This document shows, in pieces, positions 1 through 6,709 of a DNA stretch of 11,968 bases. Every line of letters begins with the position of its first letter. Position 1 is the first letter of the stretch. The DNA comes from an uncultured bacterium. Lineage in GTDB: Bacteria; Bacteroidota; Bacteroidia; Bacteroidales; JACABE01. A program made the translations under genes and the position numbers. Location: contig CAIWDQ010000363.1 in NCBI GenBank assembly GCA_903911455.1, forward strand, positions 1 to 11,968, given 5' to 3'. The notes under the pieces were generated by a model. That model searched no databases. It saw only the letters and a program-made list of their open reading frames with translations, and had not been told where the DNA came from.

Positions 1-582
1 ATCTTTGTGCAATAATTTACAGACCTTAACTCTTTGCTTTGCATAATCAGTTGAATCGGACCCTAATTCGCTTTTAAATGCTAGTTGAAGAGCCATTGTT
101 GTTTCAATTGCAAGTTTGTGAGCAGCAAATTCTGCCACAACAGGTGCAGTTAAGTCGGTAGCATACTTCGTTACTTTAGTTCCTAAATAGGTTAAACGTG
201 TAGCGAATTCGGCAGTGGTAGCATCGGTATAATACATTACACCTTGTGGAAAAATTTCTTCAACTTTTGCAGGAGTTAAACGAAACTTTGATGAAGAGAA
301 GTTGTAAAGATAACCAACAAACTCATTAAAATCAACAATTGATTGATCCTTTACGGATGTTTCAACGTGTCTTCCTGAAAAATCTATTGTCTTTTTATCA
401 ACAATATCATTCAGTAGATCCCCTTCTGTCTGCATTTCAAGGATAAGTGGAGCAAATTCCACAACTCCTGATGCAGTCATCTTTTGGATGTGAGTGCTTA
501 CCAGCAATCTAAACTTATCTGTTCCGATTGCTAATGTAAAAAAGATGTTAAAATAGTAATGTCTTAATTTAGAATTACTCAT
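1..582 (-). CDS. Hypothetical protein, 3' end beyond the window
   Basis: An open frame of 194 codons runs from an ATG at 582-580 to the left edge with no stop, so the C-terminus is missing. The translation begins MSNSKLRHYYFNIFFTLA and continues as a mixed polar/hydrophobic, probably soluble protein, with no signal peptide, clear membrane span or motif that I recognise. The middle holds a run like FNEFVGYLYNFSSSKFRLTP, and the visible C-terminal part looks helical and rich in Ala, Thr and Lys. Codon use is like the neighbouring real genes and the frame is open for its whole length, which supports coding. A longer start at 618 (MFLFYLLKN...) is possible, but an in-frame stop at 621-619 limits extension. 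I prefer 582. A TAnnTTTG box on the same strand at 713-706 could be its promoter. Function unknown. Confidence 0.7.
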   Translation of the reverse strand, partial: MSNSKLRHYYFNIFFTLAIGTDKFRLLVSTHIQKMTASGVVEFAPLILEMQTEGDLLNDIVDKKTIDFSGRHVETSVKDQSIVDFNEFVGYLYNFSSSKFRLTPAKVEEIFPQGVMYYTDATTAEFATRLTYLGTKVTKYATDLTAPVVAEFAAHKLAIETTMALQLAFKSELGSDSTDYAKQRVKVCKLLHKD

Positions 583-705
583 GTGACTAACATTTTTTAA
601 TAAATAGAATAAAAACATTTATTGCAACTGCAATAAGTAGCTCGTTGGGTATTGGTCAAGGATTTTCGCAGTTGATGTTGCGAGACATTGCTCAAAAAGG
701 TGATA

Positions 706-713
706 CAAAGGTA
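706..713 (-). promoter_or_regulatory. Possible Bacteroidota -7 promoter box for the leftward hypothetical gene
   Basis: Read on the minus strand this is TACCTTTG, a full match to the Bacteroidota -7 consensus TAnnTTTG. It lies about 124 nt upstream of the ATG at 582, giving a fairly long leader. I see no clear TTTG -33 partner at the expected distance, so this is a moderate-to-weak call. Confidence 0.4.
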
Positions 714-990
714 CTACATTTCTTGGTGTTTTGTTAGAAATAAATAAAAAAAAGTGCTTTTTTTAACAAATAAATTTAAAAACTAATTATTATTAAATGA
801 AAAACTTAGATATTTATATTGCTAATAGTAAGCAGATGTATCATTTAAGTGATGTTTTGATTTCAAATATCAATATTTTTTAAAAATAATTATTTAATTG
901 AAAAAATAATATTTCTTCTTCTACAGATGGAAAAGAGGTCAAAAAAATAGGCATTTTCTAATGTGCTCAAAATGAACAGGTCCATTTTTG

Positions 991-1158
991 AACCTTGACT
1001 TCCCGTATGCGGGAAGTGGTACTTCAAAAGAAAACCTCGACTTCCTGTATACGGGAAGAGGTACTTCAAAAGAAAACCTCCTCTCCCGCTATGTCGGAAG
1101 AGGTACTTCAGAATGAAACCTAGGCTGCCGCTATACGGGAAGAGGTACTATAAAATAA
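991..1158. repeat. 42-bp tandem repeat, four units, each with a palindromic core
   Basis: Four units start at 991, 1033, 1075 and 1117, exactly 42 bp apart, and a decayed fifth begins at 1159. Each unit has an 18-bp dyad core and a 24-bp more conserved linker of the type GGTACTTCAAAAGAAAACC. The first core (999-1016) is CTTCCCGTATGCGGGAAG, with 7-bp arms around a 4-nt loop. The second (1041-1058) keeps the arms with one G-T wobble. Cores three (1083-1100) and four (1125-1142) are degenerate but keep their right arm. The linker is itself bounded by AGGT and ACCT, so neighbouring units could form alternative stems. One forward frame stays open across about three units because 42 is divisible by 3, but it has no start and ends inside unit three. 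Confidence 0.9.
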
Positions 1159-1203
1159 AACCATCGTTCCCTGACATAAAACTGCCTTTATTGGTGAGAA
1201 AAG

Positions 1204-1235
1204 AGGCTTTTAGGCTTTTAGACTATTAGACTTTT
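1204..1235. repeat. 8-bp tandem repeat, four units
   Basis: Four consecutive octamers read AGGCTTTT, AGGCTTTT, AGACTATT and AGACTTTT. This is a short low-complexity array directly after the 42-bp array. No function can be assigned. Confidence 0.7.
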
Positions 1236-1255
1236 ATGAAAAACTTATGTTTATT

Positions 1256-1307
1256 GGGCTGAAGCCCCCATACTTTATTTGCCAACTTTACCTAGCCTAA
1301 AAGCTAG
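1256..1307. repeat. REP-like element with two small hairpins
   Basis: Two adjacent inverted repeats occur here. GGGCT (1256-1260) pairs with AGCCC (1263-1267) across 2 nt, and CTAGC (1292-1296) pairs with GCTAG (1303-1307) across the loop CTAAAA. The second is followed by CCTATTCATGAA. The layout of a tight GGGCTGAAGCCC hairpin followed by a hairpin with a CCTAAAA-type loop resembles intergenic repeats I associate with Bacteroidota REP-like elements. That comparison is from memory. No transposase is adjacent. Confidence 0.5.
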
Positions 1308-1639
1308 ACCTATTCATGAAAATAAAATTGTCTTTATGATTAGGCTCGACATTTATGTAGTGTATTGATATGGTAGAGAATTTTGTGCTTTAGCCTAACT
1401 ATTATAAAAAACAAATGTATCCTTTTCGGGCGAAGAACTAATTTATTCCTAAACTATATCTAAATATGAGGTGATTGATAAGTATTTTTATGAAAACAAA
1501 TAGAACTTTATTAAAAATAATATGTTTAACATTTCATTAATAAAATAAACGGGGCAATAACACTAAGTTTGTAAATAATTTTTAATACTTTTACATCCTG
1601 TTTTTCATCATTAAAATAAAATTGATAATACACATTGTA

Positions 1640-3355
1640 ATGAAACAAAGATTTTTGATAATAGTACTCATTTTTACACTATTTAGCTTAGGAACTGCAT
1701 TCGCGCAAAGCGATATTTCTATCACTAAATACAATTATTTATTTAAAGATAAACCAGTACTTCACTTTAAATTTAAGATTAATTCGAAACAAGAGATAAA
1801 TACACTCACAAGGATCATATCTATTGATAATGTTATAGGAAATGAAGTGTTTGCTTACGCGAATGAAAAAGAATTCAGTAAATTTGCCGAGCTGGGTTAT
1901 ACTTACGAAATAATAGTTGATCAGCTTAACGCTAATGACATTGTAATGTCGAATCAACTTAAGACAGTTAATACAACACCTTTGAGCTCGTATCCAACTT
2001 ATACTGCTTACGATAGCATGATGACTGCATTTGGAAATAATTATCCCAACATTTGTAAAATAATAAACATAAAAACACTTACAAGTGGCCGCAAATTGCT
2101 GTTTGCTAAGATAAGTAAGAATCCGAATGTTAAGGAAAATGAGCCAACTATACTCTATACTTCTTCGATGCATGGCGACGAGTTAACAGGTTATATACTT
2201 ATGCTCGACCTTATTAACTACCTGCTATCAAATTACGGCATTGACCCACGCATAACGCGTATGATCGATAGCACCGAGATATGGATCAATCCACTAGCTA
2301 ACCCTGATGGTACTTTTCACGGGGGAAATGCTACTGTGACAGGGGCAGTTAGATACAATGCAAATATGATTGATATCAATCGTAACTTCCCCGACCGACT
2401 GGCAGGACCACATCCTGATGGAGGTGCATGGGAAGCTGAGACAGTTGCCTTTATGGGATTGGCAGATTCAGTTAATTTTACAATGAGTACTAACTTCCAT
2501 GGTGGAAGTGAGGTTTGCAACTATCCATGGGACGATACGCTGGCAGTAACTTCCGACGATGCCTGGTGGCAATATGTATGTCGCGAATGGGCTGATACTG
2601 TTCACGCTAATTCTGTGGCAGGTTACATGACCGACCTGACGAACGGGATTACAGATGGTGCTGTATGGTATATCGTTAATGGCGGTCGCCAGGATTATAT
2701 GAACTATTGGCATCACTGCCGTGAGTTTACCTGCGAAATTAGTACTACTAAAACTCCACCAGCTAACTCATTGGTAAACTATTGGAACTACAACTATCGC
2801 ACACTACTCAATTATATAGAGGAAAGTCAGTACGGCATCCGAGGAGTGGTTACAGATTCGATAACCGGACTGCCATTGAAAGCAAAAGTGTATATATCGG
2901 GCTTCGATCACGATAGTTCAGAAGTGTATTCGCATCTTCCGGTTGGCAATTATCACCGTCCTATTATCGCTGGTACCTATAACGTTACCTATTCAGCACC
3001 AGGATATATCTCAAAGACTGTTCCGGCTACAGTAACTAACCATAATGCAGTTACACATAATGTGCAACTCGTTCAAATTGGATATAGTACCGGTTCGAAA
3101 CTAATAGCTGATGCTAACAAAATTGATATATTTCCAAATCCTGTAAGTAAATTTGTACAATTAAGGTTCCACTATGATGTAAAACAATATACAGTGAGCA
3201 TCCTCGATCCTAAGGGTGGAATGGTGTTTAATAAAACGTATACTAACAACTCAAAGTCGGTGCAAATAGAACTGCCAACACTTGCATCAGGTGTTTACTT
3301 TGTAAGAGTGATCACAGATAATGAAACAGCAACAAAGAAAATCATAGTAAAATAA
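1640..3355 (+). CDS. Secreted M14-family zinc carboxypeptidase with T9SS C-terminal sorting domain
   Basis: The protein has 571 residues from the ATG at 1640. An upstream in-frame TTG at 1622 is possible but would put six extra residues before a normal signal peptide, so I prefer the ATG. A signal peptide ends near AFAQ (residues 20-23). The peptidase domain has the M14 zinc ligands H178 and E181 (HGDE) and H287 (NFHGG), the substrate-binding pair N247-R248, an NPDG motif at 221-224 and the catalytic glutamate E366 in the TCEIS context, so the site looks intact. From about 398 (YGIRGVV) to 478 comes a carboxypeptidase regulatory-like beta-sandwich. From about 495 to the end is a Por secretion tail, starting IDIFPNP and ending TKKIIVK. 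Family knowledge implies export by the Sec system, then T9SS across the outer membrane, with the tail removed during surface attachment or release. It probably trims C-terminal residues from peptides. No partner gene adjoins. Confidence 0.95.
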   Translation: MKQRFLIIVLIFTLFSLGTAFAQSDISITKYNYLFKDKPVLHFKFKINSKQEINTLTRIISIDNVIGNEVFAYANEKEFSKFAELGYTYEIIVDQLNANDIVMSNQLKTVNTTPLSSYPTYTAYDSMMTAFGNNYPNICKIINIKTLTSGRKLLFAKISKNPNVKENEPTILYTSSMHGDELTGYILMLDLINYLLSNYGIDPRITRMIDSTEIWINPLANPDGTFHGGNATVTGAVRYNANMIDINRNFPDRLAGPHPDGGAWEAETVAFMGLADSVNFTMSTNFHGGSEVCNYPWDDTLAVTSDDAWWQYVCREWADTVHANSVAGYMTDLTNGITDGAVWYIVNGGRQDYMNYWHHCREFTCEISTTKTPPANSLVNYWNYNYRTLLNYIEESQYGIRGVVTDSITGLPLKAKVYISGFDHDSSEVYSHLPVGNYHRPIIAGTYNVTYSAPGYISKTVPATVTNHNAVTHNVQLVQIGYSTGSKLIADANKIDIFPNPVSKFVQLRFHYDVKQYTVSILDPKGGMVFNKTYTNNSKSVQIELPTLASGVYFVRVITDNETATKKIIVK

Positions 3356-3436
3356 ACTAAAAAATCCATTCGCGAAAGCGTAATAAAAAGAAAAGCTATA
3401 ATAATCTGAAGTTTTTATTTATTAATTTATTTTATA

Positions 3437-4453
3437 ATGATACTTGTAACAGGCGGTACCGGATTAGTTGGGGCTCATTTGCTTGTAGAACTTCTACAGA
3501 AGAACAAAACTATTAAAGCACTAAGACGCTCTGATGATCTTTCGCTGGTGCGAAGAATATTATCCTATTATTTTGCTGATGCTGATGAAATGCTCAATAA
3601 AATAGAATGGGTTTATGGTGATGTTACAGATATATTTTCGTTAGAAGATGCTTTTAATAATGAGGTAACTGAAGTGTATCATTGCGCTGCAATGGTTTCT
3701 TTCAACCCTAAGGATCAGAAAAAAATGATGGATATAAACGTTAACGGGACAGCCAATATAGTTAATCTATCAATTAAATATAATGTTAAAAAACTGTGCT
3801 ATGTAAGTTCAATAGCAGCTCTCGGGCGCACCATTAAGCCTGAATCTTTGATTACAGAAGATACTAATTGGAAGCAATCGAGCGAGAATTCAAACTATGC
3901 TATAAGTAAGTATGGAGGAGAGCGTGAGGTGTGGCGTGGAATAGAGGAAGGGCTCAACGCTGTAATCGTAAATCCTTCAGTAATACTAGGGCCCGGCGAC
4001 TGGAACAAGGGAAGTGCGCAAATATTTAAGACACTTAGCAAGGGAACTCCCTTCTACTCTAAAGGAGTGAATGGATATGTTGACGTCAGGGATGTAGCTA
4101 GTTCGATGGTTGCTCTGATGGATAGCGAAATCTTAAATCAGCGATTTATATTATCCGCAGAGAACTTAAATTACTATGATTTCTTTAGTAAGATATTAAC
4201 AAGATTCGGGAAGAAAGCCCCAACAATTCTTGCAAGAAGAACATTACTTGAGGCCGGATGGCGTATAGAAAAACTAAAATATATGATTACAGGAATAAGT
4301 CCTTTGATTACAAGGGAAACCGCACGTACTTCGCGTAATACATACTATTATTCATCCGAAAAGATAATAAAAGCTTTGGATTTTACCTTTATTCCAATAG
4401 ATAAATCCATAAAAGATACCTGCGAAAGATATCTTAAAGAAAACAAGTCTTAG
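3437..4453 (+). CDS. NAD-dependent epimerase/dehydratase family protein (extended SDR)
   Basis: This is a 338-residue cytosolic Rossmann-fold protein. The N-terminus has the nucleotide-binding motif TGGTGLVG (residues 5-12). The catalytic signature is Y154-x3-K158 (YAISK), preceded by a Ser pair at 124-125 (YVSSIAALG) that would supply the third catalytic residue. A typical NPSVILGPGD segment follows, and YVDVRDVA lies in the substrate domain, as in dihydroflavonol-4-reductase-like and sterol-dehydrogenase-like SDRs. Length is normal for an extended SDR. The substrate cannot be read from the sequence; sugar nucleotide, lipid or aldehyde reductase roles are all open. It lies 81 bp after the carboxypeptidase, on the same strand, without a clear promoter between them, so read-through is possible. 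Its TAG stop overlaps the TAA stop of the convergent lnt gene by 3 nt. Confidence 0.9.
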   Translation: MILVTGGTGLVGAHLLVELLQKNKTIKALRRSDDLSLVRRILSYYFADADEMLNKIEWVYGDVTDIFSLEDAFNNEVTEVYHCAAMVSFNPKDQKKMMDINVNGTANIVNLSIKYNVKKLCYVSSIAALGRTIKPESLITEDTNWKQSSENSNYAISKYGGEREVWRGIEEGLNAVIVNPSVILGPGDWNKGSAQIFKTLSKGTPFYSKGVNGYVDVRDVASSMVALMDSEILNQRFILSAENLNYYDFFSKILTRFGKKAPTILARRTLLEAGWRIEKLKYMITGISPLITRETARTSRNTYYYSSEKIIKALDFTFIPIDKSIKDTCERYLKENKS

Positions 4454-5595
4454 TTAACTGATAACTTTCTTCTACGCTTTACTATTGAGTATAATAAGCT
4501 TGCCAGCAAAAGCATAAGTCCTGAATAATAGCAGAACCTACCCATATAATCACCGTAACGTACATAAAAAGTGATGGCTGAATTGGCATTCATTTGATGA
4601 CGTATTACATCCGGCTCCCAATATTTGGTACGCATCAGGACATCTCCTCTTTGATTTATGAACCCGGAGATACCAGTATTAGCAGATCGTGCAATGTCCC
4701 TTCTAGTTTCTATTGCTCTTAGTGTTGCAAATGAAAAATGTTGCCTGTGTCCGGGAGAATTCCCCCACCAACCATCATTAGTTATAATGAAAAGTAGATT
4801 AGAACCATTGCGTACAAATTCAGACACAAACTCGCCGTATATAGATTCGTAACAAATGATAGGCGATACCTTAACACCTTTAAGAGTTGTAGTAAATGAT
4901 TTTCGTTCAGCATCAATACCGAGACTCCCGATAGTGCCCCCCAGATTAATAGCAAACTTCTCTATAGGCTTAAAGAGCTTCTTGAAAGGCATTTTCTCAA
5001 CACCGGGTGTTAGTTTTGATTTATGATAAAATGGAAGTGTATAAGGTTTATCAATAAGTAAGGCAGTATTATATGGGATATAATAACCCGGAGCTTCCGG
5101 ATACCTCTTTGCTCCCACATCTAATGTATCTGCACCCTTTGCAACCTTATGAGTAGACAACCCTACCATAAACGAAAGATTTTTATACTTATTAAGAAAC
5201 GCATGTATGCCTTGCACACTTGAAACGAAGCTTAACTGATCTTCATAAGCATACTCCTGGAGTGCACTTTCAGGACATACCACAAAACTTACGTTGCTGT
5301 CGACTTTCTTCTCTGCTAACTGTAGAATCTTATTCATAATCTCAACAGGTGGAGCAGTATATTGCTCGTTATATGGGTCTACATTGGGCTGTACTACTAC
5401 TACATCCACAGGATTATTAGTCTCTTTATAATTAGAATATATAAGTTGTGAAATAAGGATAGGAAAGATAATAAGTAAAAGAGCAATCCCAGAATAAATC
5501 AGCTTCTTTTTTATGAATTCTGATTTTAATATGAAAAGAATTAAGGCTTCAAAGACAAAAGCATTTACAAGTATAATCCATAAGGTGCCACCCAT
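4450..5595 (-). CDS. lnt: Apolipoprotein N-acyltransferase, N-terminally truncated (possible pseudogene)
   Basis: Lnt adds the third acyl chain to the N-terminal cysteine of lipoproteins in the inner membrane. This 381-residue frame carries the whole carbon-nitrogen hydrolase domain with the expected catalytic triad: E109 (CPESAL), K192 (YHKSKLTPG) and C248 (PIICYES). It also has NDGWWGNS at 273-280 and a C-terminal membrane helix at about 353-371 followed by KRRRK. Only two membrane helices (about 2-22 and 32-54) precede the domain, whereas full Lnt proteins are about 500-550 residues with several more. Lnt-like sequence (GYEYTGT) continues in frame upstream of the first ATG to 5616, then meets a TAA at 5617-5619. 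Beyond that is AT-rich non-coding sequence in all minus-strand frames. The N-terminal part has therefore been lost. It is either a broken gene or a shortened paralogue starting at the internal ATG. A full copy elsewhere in the genome is expected if it is broken. Confidence 0.9.
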   Translation of the reverse strand: MGGTLWIILVNAFVFEALILFILKSEFIKKKLIYSGIALLLIIFPILISQLIYSNYKETNNPVDVVVVQPNVDPYNEQYTAPPVEIMNKILQLAEKKVDSNVSFVVCPESALQEYAYEDQLSFVSSVQGIHAFLNKYKNLSFMVGLSTHKVAKGADTLDVGAKRYPEAPGYYIPYNTALLIDKPYTLPFYHKSKLTPGVEKMPFKKLFKPIEKFAINLGGTIGSLGIDAERKSFTTTLKGVKVSPIICYESIYGEFVSEFVRNGSNLLFIITNDGWWGNSPGHRQHFSFATLRAIETRRDIARSANTGISGFINQRGDVLMRTKYWEPDVIRHQMNANSAITFYVRYGDYMGRFCYYSGLMLLLASLLYSIVKRRRKLSVN

Positions 5596-5895
5596 AGTTC
5601 CAGTATATTCATACCCTTATCTAAATTAAAGTTTTAACAATAATAAGATTAGTGATAACTGATAAAATGAACGATGATATAAAAATGTATTATGCACAAT
5701 TGAGATTGATATTTTCTATTTATAATTTTCAATTTTAATTTATATTAGATAAGTGCATTATGAATTTGAATCACCTATATTCATAACCAGACTTACAACT
5801 TATCCCTTTTTAAAACTAAATTATTTTATTGATAAATTAACAGCATTATAAAATCCTTAAATCTCCATTTATACTAAAATTAAACAGGTAAAAAT

Positions 5896-6080
5896 AGGAG
5901 AATTTAAAATAATTGGCCTATTGGGCGAGGTAAAAATAGGAGACTTTACAAAAAGTGAGGCATTGTGTGAACACACAATCGATGAATTTACAAAAAGTGT
6001 GGCATTGTGTGCACATACAATAGGAGAATTTAAAAAAAGTGTGCCATTGTGTGAACACACAAAGGAGAATTTAAAATAAT
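5896..6080. repeat. 42-bp tandem repeat, about five units, with ATTGTGTG/CACACAAT palindromic cores
   Basis: Units start at 5896, 5938, 5980, 6022 and 6063, so the period is 42, 42, 42 and then 41. A trace of an earlier unit ends just before 5896 with the same AGGTAAAAAT that ends unit one. Each central unit has a 24-bp linker of the type AGGAGAATTTAAAAAAAGTG and an 18-bp core. The core of unit two (5962-5979) is the perfect dyad ATTGTGTGAACACACAAT. Units three (6004-6021) and four (6046-6062) are near-perfect. Units one and five share a different core, beginning AAAATAATTG, that lacks this dyad. Long open stretches occur on both strands because the period is divisible by three. I do not regard them as genes. 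Confidence 0.9.
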
Positions 6081-6190
6081 TGAGCTAAAGTATGCGCACA
6101 TTTATATCTACTTTTTTTGCAGTGAGCATATTTCATTAATGAATTATACCTGTTTTTTGAAAAATGAGTATCTTTTTAAGTTATTTTTCT

Positions 6191-6218
6191 TTTGGTAAGA
6201 TAAAATATCGTATGTTTG
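6191..6218 (+). promoter_or_regulatory. Promoter for the GIY-YIG gene
   Basis: A perfect -7 box TATGTTTG lies at 6211-6218, with a TTTG -33 candidate at 6191-6194, 16 nt upstream. That spacing is slightly short of the usual range for the Bacteroidota primary sigma factor. The box is 65 nt before the ATG at 6283. The segment belongs to a 49-bp direct repeat (6186-6234) that recurs at 6677-6725 with 44 of 49 positions identical. Confidence 0.6.
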
Positions 6219-6282
6219 TGGAGCGTTTAATAAAGTAAAAACCAAATGTCAAGAAAAACAGAAAGAAAGTATAAATAGCTAC

Positions 6283-6585
6283 ATGTATATATTGAAATGT
6301 GCAAATGATGCATATTATGTTGGAAGCACAAAAGACTTAGAGTTAAGAATAAATGAACATCAAAATGGTGAAGGTTCTAATTATACTAAAAAACATCTGC
6401 CTGTAAAATTAGTTTATTATGAATTGTTTTTGAGAATAGACGATGCATATAATCGTGAAAAACAAGTGCAAGGTTGGAGCAGGATAAAGAAAGAAGCATT
6501 AATAAATAGAGAATATGACAAGCTTCCTGAATTGTCAAAGAATCACTCGGCCCCTTCGACAAGCTCAGGGACCAGAATTCATTAG
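6283..6585 (+). CDS. GIY-YIG nuclease family protein (UvrC-N-terminus/URI type), tail encoded by a REP-like repeat
   Basis: A 100-residue protein made almost entirely of one GIY-YIG domain. The degenerate GIY is Y2-I3-L4 and the YIG is Y12-V13-G14. They are followed by R22, H26, YTKKHLP (34-40), the metal-binding glutamate E59 in the NREKQ context, W65 and the basic run RIKKEALI (67-74). This matches the small stand-alone GIY-YIG proteins common in bacteria, which are predicted DNA endonucleases of mostly unknown role. The domain ends near LSKNH (residues 84-88). From about residue 90 (PSTSSGT) the frame runs through the first copy of a palindromic repeat, so the C-terminal 11 residues are repeat-derived. 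The frame is open upstream of the ATG too, but MYILKC is the normal start of the domain. A promoter lies 65 nt upstream. Activity, homing or a repair role cannot be decided from sequence. Confidence 0.85.
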   Translation: MYILKCANDAYYVGSTKDLELRINEHQNGEGSNYTKKHLPVKLVYYELFLRIDDAYNREKQVQGWSRIKKEALINREYDKLPELSKNHSAPSTSSGTRIH

Positions 6586-6661
6586 GGTCATTGAGCTTGT
6601 CGAAATGACACTTCACAGGCTCAGTGTCCGACAAACAGAGTCCCTGAGCTTGTCGAAGGGA
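6551..6661. repeat. REP-like palindromic repeat cluster, four copies in alternating orientation
   Basis: The basic unit is CCCTTCGACAAGCTCAGGG, itself an imperfect hairpin with CCCT and AGGG ends. Copy one is forward at 6552-6572 and copy four is inverted at 6640-6660. They form perfect 21-bp inverted arms 67 bp apart. Copy two (about 6585-6609, inverted) and copy three (about 6610-6629, forward, with a deletion) are diverged. The +/-/+/- order resembles BIME or REPIN clusters. Copy one overlaps the 3' end of the GIY-YIG gene. As transcribed, the outer arms could fold into a long hairpin that might act as a terminator or stabiliser of the GIY-YIG message. Confidence 0.85.
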
Positions 6662-6682
6662 CAATCTATAAATAAATTTCTT

Positions 6683-6709
6683 TTGGTATGATAAAATATC
6701 GTAAGTTTG
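6683..6709 (+). promoter_or_regulatory. Duplicated promoter upstream of the small membrane protein gene
   Basis: A perfect -7 box TAAGTTTG lies at 6702-6709, with a TTG -33 candidate at 6683-6685, 16 nt away, as in the upstream copy. The box is 57 nt before the ATG at 6766. It is the second copy of the 49-bp direct repeat (6677-6725). The A-rich leaders that follow the two copies are also similar, although diverged. Confidence 0.55.

Larger units (their letters stand above)
583..1639. other. About 1 kb intergenic region rich in repeats
   Basis: No convincing gene is present between the divergent hypothetical gene and the carboxypeptidase. From left to right it holds a possible leftward promoter box, an AT-rich stretch (about 720-960), a 42-bp tandem array (991-1158, with a decayed fifth unit to about 1180), an 8-bp tandem repeat (1204-1235), two REP-like hairpins (1256-1307), a weak 7-bp inverted repeat (TTAGGCT at 1340-1346, AGCCTAA at 1392-1398) and further AT-rich sequence up to the carboxypeptidase. 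A short open stretch at about 616-735 on the plus strand has no start codon and may be a gene relic or simply the leader of the leftward gene. Confidence 0.7.
5617..6282. other. Intergenic region between truncated lnt and the GIY-YIG gene
   Basis: The first part, 5617-5853, is very AT-rich, has stops in all frames that I checked on the minus strand, and contains no recognisable remnant of the missing Lnt N-terminus. From about 5896 to 6080 it holds the second 42-bp tandem array. From 6186 to 6234 it holds a promoter-bearing segment that is repeated at 6677-6725. I see no RNA gene. Confidence 0.65.

Noticed and set aside
976..1116. Open plus-strand frame through array 1 giving a 14-residue repeat peptide
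   Set aside because: It has no start codon, a stop lies just upstream, and it ends inside the third unit.
991..1158. CRISPR-like array
   Set aside because: The period is exact, but the segments between palindromes are near-identical rather than unique spacers, and no cas gene is present.
1622..1639. TTG start for the carboxypeptidase
   Set aside because: It would add six residues before a normal signal peptide that starts cleanly at the ATG at 1640.
3371..3380. CGCGAAAGCG hairpin as terminator of the carboxypeptidase gene
   Set aside because: The stem is only 3 bp with a GAAA loop and no T-run follows, so it is too weak to call.
5869..6060. 63-residue minus-strand ORF with a 14-residue repeat
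   Set aside because: It is a translation of the 42-bp tandem array. The frame stays open because the period is divisible by three, and it has no promoter or family match.
5896..6080. CRISPR-like array
   Set aside because: All parts of the units repeat, with no variable spacers and no cas genes. It is a tandem repeat.
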